From Parapedobacter composti (GTDB taxonomy: Bacteria > Bacteroidota > Bacteroidia > Sphingobacteriales > Sphingobacteriaceae), in the NCBI RefSeq assembly GCF_900112315.1, contig NZ_FOLL01000022.1, forward strand, positions 1-64,000: a DNA stretch of 64,000 nt, written 5' to 3'. The notes beneath the pieces were generated by a model. The model saw only the letters and a list, made by a program, of their open reading frames with translations. It did not search any database and had not been told where the DNA came from. The translations under genes were made by a program, and so were the position numbers. Below, piece by piece: positions 28,362 to 37,277 of this stretch. Positions within the stretch are counted from its first letter, which is position 1. The number at the start of each line of letters is the position of its first letter.

Positions 28362-29381
28362 TTAATCCTCCATGTTCTCACCATACTGGAAAACCGTGTA
28401 TAGGTGGACGTTGTCTACAAATACCCGGTTGCCCGCATCTGACAGGCCCGATCCGGTGGTCAGCCTGATCTGAATGGTGGATACATCGACATGGGTATCG
28501 GGCTTCTTGATGCTCAAGGCATGGAGCGATTGCTCCCACATGTTTGTGGCAGCCATGGGCGAAAGATGGTCAAAATACCCTAACTCGATCACGCGCTTGT
28601 TCGTTCCGTCTTCAAAGATGCACCCGTTCAAAATCTCTACGGTGAGTTTATTGGCGTCTGGCGCTCCTGTGGGAGCGATATACGACACGGCATTGAAACT
28701 CAGCAACAGGATGCTGTCTTTTTCGATGCCCGGAATAATGGGGGAAATGAGATTGGCCCCATGGGATTCGCTACCGAGCTTTACGTGGCCGTTGCGCCCA
28801 TAGCAATGCGCTTCTGCTGCTCCATCCGGTATGGTGGAGGTCCAACCGTTGCTTTGCTGGGCTGCACTCCAGTTTTTTATCAGGGTTTCCCTGGTCTCGT
28901 CAAAAGGGTTTGCGCTTCCGTATTGCAGCCAAGCGAAGTTTTCCGAGAAACGGACACGATGCCCTTGATATATCTTTACAAAAGCCGCCAGGAAATTTGC
29001 TTTACTGGATAGCGACAGTATCCCTGAGCGGCGGCTAAATGTGCCTTCCAACGGCTTTGTTTCGACAATGAGGCGGGTTATGTTATTCTGAAGGTCTTCT
29101 ACACGTTCGACGACCAACCACTCTTCCTCGTCATCTGTCTGAAAGAAGATATCAAACGGCCGGTTGGAAGAGATGTAAAACGTGTCTCTGCCGCCTTCGA
29201 TCGGCACATCCACGTCGATGGCAAGGTCTTCGCTATCCTGGGTCTTGGACACGATCAGGTAATCTGACCTCCCATCGATGTGATCTTCCTTACCGCAACT
29301 TCCGAGCATCGTACTGATACAGGTGATAAACCAAAATATCAGGATATGCCGTGGCATATTGGTCTTTTTATTTCTTTTCAT
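28362..29381 (-). CDS. BACON-like surface lipoprotein, end of SusCD operon
   Basis: The 339-residue product has a signal peptide and lipobox (MLGSCGK). An N-terminal beta-sandwich region (about 40-140) resembles BACON/BACON-like domains (PIEGGRDTFYISSNRPFDI...WLVVERV). The C-terminal half (about 150-330) looks like a jelly-roll carbohydrate- or ligand-binding module (YGSANPFDETRETLI... to ...FVDNVHLYTVF). It is 19 bp downstream of an EEP phosphoesterase and should be exported to the cell surface as part of the same operon. The binding target is not known. Confidence 0.75.
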   Translation of the reverse strand: MKRNKKTNMPRHILIFWFITCISTMLGSCGKEDHIDGRSDYLIVSKTQDSEDLAIDVDVPIEGGRDTFYISSNRPFDIFFQTDDEEEWLVVERVEDLQNNITRLIVETKPLEGTFSRRSGILSLSSKANFLAAFVKIYQGHRVRFSENFAWLQYGSANPFDETRETLIKNWSAAQQSNGWTSTIPDGAAEAHCYGRNGHVKLGSESHGANLISPIIPGIEKDSILLLSFNAVSYIAPTGAPDANKLTVEILNGCIFEDGTNKRVIELGYFDHLSPMAATNMWEQSLHALSIKKPDTHVDVSTIQIRLTTGSGLSDAGNRVFVDNVHLYTVFQYGENMED

Positions 29382-29400
29382 TTTTACAATGCTTTTATTC

Positions 29401-30204
29401 TTATTGGTTTGTGATGATCAGATCGGCCAGCACGGGCAGGTGATCCCTGTCATTCAGCGTGGTAAACGGAGCGGATACATTCATGATCTTGATATTCGGG
29501 CTGGTAATGATATTGTCAATGTTGAAGCCGTCTTTGCGCCCGATCGCCCTTGATGTGGGAGCCGTGCAGAACCATCCCATATACCCCCCATTGGCAATAT
29601 TGAAGCCTTGCTCCTGAAAGCGCAGTTGCTCCCCGTCAAATGCATTCATGTCGCCCATGCAGATTAGGTATTCATACTTCTTCATTTCGGATATCATCGA
29701 ATCAAGCGCGGCTTCGTGCCACTGCTTTTGCCACGGGATGTGGGTGCACATGACCGTAATGGTCTTGCCTCCCAGCTCCAAATCGCCTATCAGCGCGTAG
29801 TAATCGCCACCCCACGACTGCTGGCGGAGGTTGGTGAGCCGGTAGTTGGTGGCTATGCCATTGTAGATCCAACGATGTTCGGCACCGAAATAGACGTTGT
29901 TGTAATAGGGGTTGAGCAATTGTTCTTCGCTATTGAACGTGCTGTCTTTATCGAAAAAGCGATTCCACTCGTTCACGGCAAAAATATCCATGCTTTGCTG
30001 ACCGATCCACTTTCTCCAGTTGTTTAACTCGGCTCTTGCTTTATCTCCGCTTTCCTGGAACCCGCCCAGGGATCCTTGATTGAAATGGCCGACGTTGTAT
30101 ACCCCGACCCTGAGCTTGATGGGTGCGGTGTCAACTGACTGCCCCTTCACATCTGAATGGGCCATCCACAGTGCTATTACCACACAAAAGAAACGTATTG
30201 ACAT
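29401..30204 (-). CDS. Secreted endonuclease/exonuclease/phosphatase-family protein
   Basis: EEP-fold enzymes hydrolyse phosphodiester or phosphate ester bonds. Visible motifs in order are RVGVYNVGHFN, AVNEW, MCTHIPW, MGDMNAF, IDNII and DRDHLP; these supply the Asn, Glu, His and Asp residues of the family. I use ATG at 30204 (MSIRFFCVVIALW, signal peptide ending near VKGQ) rather than an upstream start that would overlap the preceding gene. It is 11 bp after a DUF5689 lipoprotein. The substrate may be nucleic acid or another phosphodiester; the sequence alone does not decide. Confidence 0.85.
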   Translation of the reverse strand: MSIRFFCVVIALWMAHSDVKGQSVDTAPIKLRVGVYNVGHFNQGSLGGFQESGDKARAELNNWRKWIGQQSMDIFAVNEWNRFFDKDSTFNSEEQLLNPYYNNVYFGAEHRWIYNGIATNYRLTNLRQQSWGGDYYALIGDLELGGKTITVMCTHIPWQKQWHEAALDSMISEMKKYEYLICMGDMNAFDGEQLRFQEQGFNIANGGYMGWFCTAPTSRAIGRKDGFNIDNIITSPNIKIMNVSAPFTTLNDRDHLPVLADLIITNQ

Positions 30205-30215
30205 AGAAACTGATT

Positions 30216-32405
30216 TTATTTGTTGTAACGAATGGCTAAATATCCAATAGCGCAATTGCTCGGCCCGGCAATGGGTTCCGTTGCATAGGTGTTACCATTG
30301 CTCGCCAGGTTTTTGTCTACCATCAGCCGGAGGTATACCCGTGGCTTACCCAGCATTTCTGAAGGTAGCCTGAAATTCATGTTCTTATAAGCGGGCAATT
30401 GGTGCAGCAATGTGTTGGACCAGTTGGGGGCGTCAGGCACGGTGTATTTGGCCACCGCTGTCCAGACGCCGTCCATGTTGCCGTGCTCCGACCATTCTAC
30501 CTTCCAGTAGCGCGGGGCTCCTGCCCCGGCGGAAGCCCAGTTCATCGCTGTCAGTTGGAGCGACAGCTGATCGGTAGACACCCCGGCTGTTGAAAACTCG
30601 ACTAACCATGCTTCTCCCCGGTTGCGTTCATGATTCCACCACGGGATATTTGCGGCAATACCACTGGCAGCGGCGCCTCCTTTCCCATCGTTGTTGGTGT
30701 TGGCGTGGGTATTCTGCTTCATCCCGTTGATCAATACGCCCGTGCCATACTGGTTGTTGTTTCCTAAATAGTTATTGCCACACGGCCCCAGATAGGAATA
30801 GTCTGAGGTGGCGGCAATCGATGCGCCGGTAGAAACCGTGATACGTCCATTGCCGCCATGGGTGGGCAATGCCACCCCGGCGGAGATGTTGGGGTATTGG
30901 TATTCTGCCAGTAGTTCAGAGAATCCATTTTCGACCTGGGGTGTAAACTGGATGTCGTCTCGGGTTACGTGCCGCATCTGATACCGGCCGATATTGCCGT
31001 ATTGGTCCTCGTTTGCCGCGTCTTCGTATTCGAAGCGGGGGAACTTCTCGTGCACGATGATGCCGGATATGGTTCCGGACCCATAGGGCAGCACAGCCCC
31101 GTCTCTGCGGTATGGGGTGTGCATGTTGGTATATAGGTACATGCTGTTGCCCCGGATATCTCGCATCAACAACGGATATTTGGTGATTCTGTGGGCATTG
31201 AACAAGGGGGTGTATCCTTCATTCACGGGCGTAAAAGAGCCTTTTCTTACGGGGAACTCGCTGTCTTTAAGGGTTACAAAGGTAAAAATGTCATCGTCGG
31301 TCAACTCATGCATGTACTTCTCTTTTCTGACCAGGTTGCCGGGACCTCCCTGCACCTGGCTCATCACTTTGTCTGAAGTGACCCCTTTGATCGTATAGAA
31401 GTCTGGATTTGTTTCCATTTCTACAGTGGTTCCTTTGAGAAGCAGCTGGACCTTGCCATAACGCTGGAACACATTGTCTTGTATGGTGGCGGTCTCGATT
31501 CGGAATCCATACCGGCCATCTACACTCTGGATATAGGCTGTACGGTCGTTCAGCGTGTAATTGATGGCCGTGGGGGTTGTCTGTAAATTGTCGCCCATGT
31601 TTTTGTTCCCGGCGTCGCTGATGACATAGCCCTCGATGAAGAGATCAGATGTGATCCGCTCGCCGGCCCAAAGGCGTATTTCGGGAAATGTGGCTGCGGT
31701 GCCAAACAGATTCTGGGCGTTCGCTTGCAATAAATACAAGGTAGCGACCAACTGTTCGCCCCATCCATCGGTAAAGGACAACCGGATTTGCACGCTCCGC
31801 AAATCATCCATGGATGGGTTTGGCTTCACCGTGAAGCTCAGCAACGAATCTGTGGTGTTGTAGGAGAAATCGCCGTCTACCCAGTCGGTTTGCTCGTCAT
31901 TCGGGTAGATGACTTGAATATCCACGTCATCTAAATCGATGTTTGTGCGTAGTTTGCTAGTGACCCTGCCCCCGTCGCCCAGCACGGTTGTGTTGAGCGT
32001 AGGGAACAGCAATTGGGGCACCTTGGCACCCCGCTGCTTCACATAAATGGTGTCATAACGGCCGCTCTCGGCCGCATGTAATGTGATGAGCCCCATTCTT
32101 GGAAAGCCGTCGTTGGCGTCATACGCTACCCGGAATGCCGTATCGCCCTGCAGATCGGACGCATGGGGGCTCATCCATTCGGCATCTTCGGATACCAATA
32201 CGTTAAACCGCCCATTTGACAGCACGTTTACGTTCAACTCTCCCGCATCCGGTGATACGACGTATTCCCGCGTCTCGGCGCCCAATTCGGAAAGTCTTGC
32301 AAGCTCTTCCATTTCTCGCTTACACCCCTGCGCTGATAGGATAAAGAGGAATAAGGAGGCATATAGGTATTGGGCAATAATTTGTCGTGATTTCATTGTT
32401 TTCAT
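30216..32405 (-). CDS. BACON/DUF5689 surface lipoprotein B
   Basis: ATG at 32405 gives 729 residues with a signal peptide and lipobox (FLFILSAQGC); longer starts read into the upstream gene. BACON-like repeats occupy about 35-255 (REYVVSPDAGELNVNVLSNG...). A DUF5689 domain follows at about 260-540 (FIEGYVISDAGNKNMGDN, TAYIQSVDGRYGFRI, YGSGTISGIIVH). A C-terminal ligand-binding-like beta domain (WWNHERNRGEAWLVEFST...) completes it. It is a clear paralogue of the next upstream gene, probably a tandem duplication. The predicted place is the outer membrane surface, helping SusCD bind substrate. Confidence 0.82.
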   Translation of the reverse strand: MKTMKSRQIIAQYLYASLFLFILSAQGCKREMEELARLSELGAETREYVVSPDAGELNVNVLSNGRFNVLVSEDAEWMSPHASDLQGDTAFRVAYDANDGFPRMGLITLHAAESGRYDTIYVKQRGAKVPQLLFPTLNTTVLGDGGRVTSKLRTNIDLDDVDIQVIYPNDEQTDWVDGDFSYNTTDSLLSFTVKPNPSMDDLRSVQIRLSFTDGWGEQLVATLYLLQANAQNLFGTAATFPEIRLWAGERITSDLFIEGYVISDAGNKNMGDNLQTTPTAINYTLNDRTAYIQSVDGRYGFRIETATIQDNVFQRYGKVQLLLKGTTVEMETNPDFYTIKGVTSDKVMSQVQGGPGNLVRKEKYMHELTDDDIFTFVTLKDSEFPVRKGSFTPVNEGYTPLFNAHRITKYPLLMRDIRGNSMYLYTNMHTPYRRDGAVLPYGSGTISGIIVHEKFPRFEYEDAANEDQYGNIGRYQMRHVTRDDIQFTPQVENGFSELLAEYQYPNISAGVALPTHGGNGRITVSTGASIAATSDYSYLGPCGNNYLGNNNQYGTGVLINGMKQNTHANTNNDGKGGAAASGIAANIPWWNHERNRGEAWLVEFSTAGVSTDQLSLQLTAMNWASAGAGAPRYWKVEWSEHGNMDGVWTAVAKYTVPDAPNWSNTLLHQLPAYKNMNFRLPSEMLGKPRVYLRLMVDKNLASNGNTYATEPIAGPSNCAIGYLAIRYNK

Positions 32406-32416
32406 AACCATGATAA

Positions 32417-34846
32417 TTATTGAATGTATTGGATGGCCACCATGCCAAACCTTGCGTTTACCGGCGTGTTGTAGGTAGTGCTGGTGATTCTTCCTGTTTC
32501 TGCAGTATTGGCTCCGGGTTCTGCACAGATGTTGTTTTTTGCTTTTAGCTTGACGTATACCTGGGGTTGGTTCAATAGCTGATCGGGCAACCTGAAGCTG
32601 TGTGAAATCAAACCGATGCCGGCAAACGTCCAGTTCTGCCCCCATCCGGCCAACGGCCTTACACAGTAAGTGGAGTTTGGCAGCAGGGAATAGTTTGCCC
32701 CATCAAGCGAATACTCCACTTCCCAATAGGCAGGTATGTTCAGCGTTGCGGCCGACCCGGAGCCCCCTCCTTGCGTGAAGTTGATTAATAACGACCGGGC
32801 AGAAAGGCCTGCGGTAGAGAAATTGACAACCAGTCCTTCACCTTTGTCCTCGGCCACGTTCCACCACCTTGCCTGGTACTGGATGGCACTTGCCGGGACG
32901 TCTTTGGAGTTGGGATTGGTATGGTATACCGGATGGGCGCCCAGCGACGGGTTCAGCCCGGTTACCGTACAATTCAGTGTGCCGGCACCGATGACGGGCA
33001 ATACATTGCCTGCCCCGTCTCTTGAAATTGTGCCGGCTGCACTGACATCACTGCCGTTTCTCATCCAATTCCACTCTACGAGTGTCTTTGCCAGACGTTC
33101 TTGATCCAACCGGATATCAGCCTCGTCTACGGGACGTATCGCATACCTACCGATGTCTCCGGTGCCGGTTCCATACCGTATCAGCTTGATGTGCACGACT
33201 ATTCCGGAGAGGGTACCCGAGCCCTTGGGCAGGGTATTCCGGCTCCATGGCGTGATGGTATTGACGACCATATTGATGCTCGACCCCTGTTCATCGAAAA
33301 CACTGGTTGGGATGGCGTCGGTATACGGTGTGGTGGCTCCCTGCATATTCCAGTTTGAGCGTATCGTGTACCCGACGTTTACATTGGTATAGGCTCCGTG
33401 CTGGCAGGATATGGATGTATTGCGGAGTGTGACGAAGGTATACATGTCATTGTCTGTCAGCTCGGAAATGGACCTCACCTTATTGACCACATTACCCGGT
33501 GTGCCCGGTTCGTTTTTTTCGATATGTGCGCTGGTCAGGCCTTTGATGGTATATCGGCCGGGATCAGCTTCCTTGACCAGTGTGAGGCCGTCCAGTGATA
33601 TGGCAACCTTGCTGTAACGGGTAAGGATGTTCTGTTCTTCATGGGTAAACAGCAACCTGAATCCATATTGCCCATCCAACGACTGGATATATGCTGTTTT
33701 ATGGGTTTCCGTGAGGTTCATTGTATTGAACGTGAGGTTGGGGTTGGTGTCCATATTGGGGCTGTCTTTATCGCTGACAACAATCCCCTCCAACACTTTC
33801 AGCGGCGCATCAAGGACCAGTTCGCCGGATGCTGTTGTGATGTGCTCCCGTAATTCTTCAAAGGAATAGTACTCATGGTCTTCGGCCGTCTGGCTGATGC
33901 GGTGGGTGAAGTCTACCAGCCGCTGGCCGCCCACGGATAAGGTGAGCTTGACGTGGGCCACGCGCTCGGCTCCGGAATCGTTACCGCGCACCGCAAGTAT
34001 CAACAGGCTGTCATTAGCCAAGGACACGTCTTCAACCCATCCTGCTCCATGGTCGTAAGCGACCGACTTTTCGAAATGCGGAAAATGCACTCCCACGTTG
34101 CCGGCCAACAATACGGTGTCTATCCTCGGTGCTTTGGTCAGTCGCGATTCTGTACGGTTTTTATGGGTCAGGAAAGCCGCATCTACTGTTTGTTCGATAT
34201 CGGCATGGGCAAGGTATTCGTTGTCAAAACCGTCGACAAGCCTCAGGTAAATCCTGACGGCCCGTGTCCTCCCCATATCGTTTTCCAGGGCATCGAAAAC
34301 AACGCCCTCACTGGTGACGGCTGCATTGGTGATCCATCTTTCAGACGTCTCATCATCATACAGGTAGTCGATTTCGACGTCCTTGAAGTCATATTTCAAG
34401 TCAGAAACAATCGGCAAGGTGGTGGGAAGTGCATTCTTCGATACGATATATTTCGACTTTGAGAACCGGAACGGAGACTCCAGTCCTTTCTGGATAATGA
34501 CCACCGCTATGCTTTCATTTCCTTTGGTCAAGATGAGGGAGACCCTCCGTGCCGCGCCGAAATTCTTGGAATACGTAAATTCGATGTCTGAATTCCCGTT
34601 CCCCTGCAGTTTGTTGATGGAAACCCAATCCACCTCTTCAGACAACCGGGCGGTCCATCCGCCATTGGCATAGACCATAATGTGTGTCTTGCCTTCTGCG
34701 GCTTCGAGGTGAAGTTCGGTTGAGTTGACTGCCAGCGACAGGTCGATGTCTGATTTTTCTTGGCATTGCATTAACACAGGCACTACCAGTATGAGCCAAA
34801 AAAGCCGTTTGAGCCCCCATGTTTTGCATAAAAATAACACTTCCAT
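32417..34846 (-). CDS. BACON/DUF5689 surface lipoprotein A
   Basis: ATG at 34846 gives 809 residues; the frame extends to a GTG at 34873 but the ATG precedes a proper signal peptide with lipobox-like VLMQC. BACON-like region at about 40-320 (ELHLEAAEGKTHIMVYANGG), DUF5689 at about 340-590 (LEGIVVSDKDSPNMDTNP, TAYIQSLDGQYGFRL, GSGTLSGIVVH), then a C-terminal module sharing WWN..E..GEG.VVNFSTAG with its paralogue downstream. The two proteins keep the same domain order but are well diverged, so the duplication is old or they came in together. Confidence 0.82.
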   Translation of the reverse strand: MEVLFLCKTWGLKRLFWLILVVPVLMQCQEKSDIDLSLAVNSTELHLEAAEGKTHIMVYANGGWTARLSEEVDWVSINKLQGNGNSDIEFTYSKNFGAARRVSLILTKGNESIAVVIIQKGLESPFRFSKSKYIVSKNALPTTLPIVSDLKYDFKDVEIDYLYDDETSERWITNAAVTSEGVVFDALENDMGRTRAVRIYLRLVDGFDNEYLAHADIEQTVDAAFLTHKNRTESRLTKAPRIDTVLLAGNVGVHFPHFEKSVAYDHGAGWVEDVSLANDSLLILAVRGNDSGAERVAHVKLTLSVGGQRLVDFTHRISQTAEDHEYYSFEELREHITTASGELVLDAPLKVLEGIVVSDKDSPNMDTNPNLTFNTMNLTETHKTAYIQSLDGQYGFRLLFTHEEQNILTRYSKVAISLDGLTLVKEADPGRYTIKGLTSAHIEKNEPGTPGNVVNKVRSISELTDNDMYTFVTLRNTSISCQHGAYTNVNVGYTIRSNWNMQGATTPYTDAIPTSVFDEQGSSINMVVNTITPWSRNTLPKGSGTLSGIVVHIKLIRYGTGTGDIGRYAIRPVDEADIRLDQERLAKTLVEWNWMRNGSDVSAAGTISRDGAGNVLPVIGAGTLNCTVTGLNPSLGAHPVYHTNPNSKDVPASAIQYQARWWNVAEDKGEGLVVNFSTAGLSARSLLINFTQGGGSGSAATLNIPAYWEVEYSLDGANYSLLPNSTYCVRPLAGWGQNWTFAGIGLISHSFRLPDQLLNQPQVYVKLKAKNNICAEPGANTAETGRITSTTYNTPVNARFGMVAIQYIQ

Positions 34847-34873
34847 ATTTATTTGTTTAGCATGTTGATTCAC

Positions 34874-35785
34874 CTACTTTAGCGATACCTCCATATACAT
34901 TGCGGGGTGATCGGAATACGTGTCTACGAAGTCGTCATAAATCGGATGGGCCTTGATGAGCCTCCCGAGCAGCGGCTGGCTGGCAAAGATGAAGTCTATC
35001 CGCCTTCCGGGATAGCGGAAGTCGTACGGTTGGGCGTTTTCTTCCCTCGTGCCATGCAGGTGATGTATGGCATCTTTGAATCCTTCAGCCTCGATCTGGT
35101 CGGTCACCCAATAGTTGTTGGTGGTTACTTCCGGCGAAAAATCCCTGCGCGACACCGCGTTGAAGTCGCCCACCAGGATCCAATGAGGCTCACCGGGAAA
35201 CTTGCGGACCGTGCTGTCCAGTATGACATTGATCTCGTGCAGCCGGTAATCGTTGCCGAGCCCATCCCCCGGTGTATGCCAGTAGGATTGGGGCCACAGG
35301 TGCGTAACGACGATGTTGAAATCCCGGTCTTTCAGCTTGGCGAAAATCGCCCCGTGTGAGACATGCATGGTTACCCGCCGCCGCGATTCCAGCGGATATT
35401 TGGAAGTCAGTGCCACGGGATAGTTGTCTGTTGCTTTAAGGTTGGTGATGACGTAGGGGTGTCCAAACCTTGCCGCCAGCTGTTCCAGTGACTCCTGCCG
35501 GAAACCGTTTGCCTCTTGGATGGCCAGAATATCGGGATCGTGGGTTTTTACCCAATTCACGAAATTATCGTAGTTGGCAGGCCGGTCGCCTTTCATGCCT
35601 TCGAGGATGTTGAAACTGATGATCTTCAGTTCATCCGGCACGGTAACGGATGGCGGTGTTCCGTCTTCGTCGGGAACGGGTGTTTCGCCTTTATCCCCGC
35701 AGCCCAAGATAAACAGGGCAGCCATGAAAAAGACCAGGACAGCCATGCCACGGCTGTAGCCCTTAATTTCTTCCATATGATTCAT
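34874..35785 (-). CDS. EEP-family phosphoesterase lipoprotein
   Basis: A second EEP-fold enzyme, 303 residues, anchored by a lipobox (LFILGCGDK). Motifs: IISFNILEG, AIQEANGFR, VVTHLWPQS, LVGDFNAVS, RRIDFIFAS and SDHPAMYM, which supply Asn, Glu, His, Asp-Asn and the terminal Asp-His of the catalytic site. Its start overlaps the SusD stop by 23 bp (ATG at 35785) or 14 bp (ATG at 35776), so translation is probably coupled. An anchored phosphoesterase next to SusCD suggests cleavage at the cell surface before uptake. The substrate is unknown. Confidence 0.87.
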   Translation of the reverse strand: MNHMEEIKGYSRGMAVLVFFMAALFILGCGDKGETPVPDEDGTPPSVTVPDELKIISFNILEGMKGDRPANYDNFVNWVKTHDPDILAIQEANGFRQESLEQLAARFGHPYVITNLKATDNYPVALTSKYPLESRRRVTMHVSHGAIFAKLKDRDFNIVVTHLWPQSYWHTPGDGLGNDYRLHEINVILDSTVRKFPGEPHWILVGDFNAVSRRDFSPEVTTNNYWVTDQIEAEGFKDAIHHLHGTREENAQPYDFRYPGRRIDFIFASQPLLGRLIKAHPIYDDFVDTYSDHPAMYMEVSLK

Positions 35786-37244
35786 ATGCTTTATTGTCTA
35801 ATTTGTAACCTGATTTAACCACCTCGATATCGGGTATTGGATAATACTCATGGCAAGGCAGCATGTTGTTTTTGAGGGAAGAGGTATAGTCTGTATAGTC
35901 ATACGTCATCTGGTACCAGATGCCCCATCTCACGAGGTCGTATTTGCGCTGGTACTCGCCCAGCAGCTCGCGCGCCCGCTCTTTTTGGATTTCTTCCCGC
36001 AATAGATCCCAGTTTCTGAAGTTATAATCGGCCAGCCCCGCCCGCCGGCGCACCATGTTGAGGTATCGTATGGATTCTGAAGCGTTCTGCAACTCCATGT
36101 AATTCTCTGCCTGCATCAGCAATGCATCTGCATACCTGAACACCCGTTGGTTATTGCCGTCAGCTACGTTGAACATATTAAGGGACCAGAATTTGGGGCC
36201 CAGCCAGGGTACCGACGCTGTGCTTTTGAACGGTACACCATTGTATTCCCAGGCCATATTGAGGCCGGTTCTGAGGTCATCGCTCGTTCTGCGCTGGATG
36301 GACTGGAAGAAGTAATTGTTGGGGCGCAGCGCTGTCCACGTGGTTGCCCGGCTGCCCAGTTCGGGTATCTCCACGCCATCATAGACGGATCCGGATTCCC
36401 TGACGGGCATGCAAATGGCAGCGGCATTGGTGGTTACCTGCAGCCCTGCCTCTGCATAGGTAAACTGTACCTCAAAAATGGACTCTGGGATGTTTTTATT
36501 CCGCAGCATGATGTTTTCCAGCGGATACTGGTCAAGACTGCCGTAAATAGACTCCAGCCTGTCCATGCTTTCCTTGGCCACATCCCATCGCTTGTTCCAC
36601 TGGGCCAGTTTACCGATGAGCATCCAGCCCATGGCTGCCCCGCTCCTGTTGCCGGAAACGTCATTGGTGCGTATCTGTGGCAGATGGGGTACGTATTCCA
36701 GGAGTTCGTCGATGAGGTAGTTCCGGGTATCTATGGCGGGCATCCGCGGCAATTGCGAAATCCGGTCAAGCACCTCTGCATCAGACACATCCTCTGTATA
36801 GAACGGTACGTCGCCAAACGTTGATGTCAGAAACCAGTAGTAATAAGCACGCATAATCATACCCTCGGCCAACAGGCGGTTTTTGACATCGTCTTCCAGG
36901 GGTGAGCGCTTGATCGCTTCAATGATGGAATTGCAGTACATCACCCCCCGGTATCCCTGCTGCCACATGGTAGCACCAAACCGGGGCTGCGAAGGCGATA
37001 TGTCCAATTGTGCGTCCAAGGTTCCAGAATTGATGCGCATCAAATCGGTCACCCCTTCCGTGACGATGAGGTACGTGTAGGTGTAGATAGACCTCAACGG
37101 AATGTAGGTCGCATTCAGTCCGGATATGCATTGGGCTTCAGTCAGGTAATAGTTGCCCGTATTCACAAAGGAAGTGGGATCTTCCTCAATAGAGCAGCTC
37201 GACAAAAAGCCGAGTGAGAGAAATATAATCAATAAACGCTTCAT
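35763..37244 (-). CDS. SusD/RagB-family substrate-binding lipoprotein
   Basis: SusD proteins sit as lids on SusC transporters and bind the polymer. The 493-residue product has a signal peptide and lipobox (LGFLSSCSIEED). The TPR-rich SusD core is visible as AEGMIMRAYYYWFLTSTFGDVPFYT (split by me here; about 128-152), the middle SGAAMGWMLIGKLAQWN and the C-terminal RYADALLMQAENYMEL and EIQKERARELLGEYQRKYDL signature. It is 33 bp downstream of SusC. Length is normal. The ligand cannot be read from sequence; neighbours suggest a phosphodiester polymer. Confidence 0.95.
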   Translation of the reverse strand: MKRLLIIFLSLGFLSSCSIEEDPTSFVNTGNYYLTEAQCISGLNATYIPLRSIYTYTYLIVTEGVTDLMRINSGTLDAQLDISPSQPRFGATMWQQGYRGVMYCNSIIEAIKRSPLEDDVKNRLLAEGMIMRAYYYWFLTSTFGDVPFYTEDVSDAEVLDRISQLPRMPAIDTRNYLIDELLEYVPHLPQIRTNDVSGNRSGAAMGWMLIGKLAQWNKRWDVAKESMDRLESIYGSLDQYPLENIMLRNKNIPESIFEVQFTYAEAGLQVTTNAAAICMPVRESGSVYDGVEIPELGSRATTWTALRPNNYFFQSIQRRTSDDLRTGLNMAWEYNGVPFKSTASVPWLGPKFWSLNMFNVADGNNQRVFRYADALLMQAENYMELQNASESIRYLNMVRRRAGLADYNFRNWDLLREEIQKERARELLGEYQRKYDLVRWGIWYQMTYDYTDYTSSLKNNMLPCHEYYPIPDIEVVKSGYKLDNKAYESYGRN

Positions 37245-37277
37245 TGCTTTTATATACTTTTACTGTACAACCTTTGG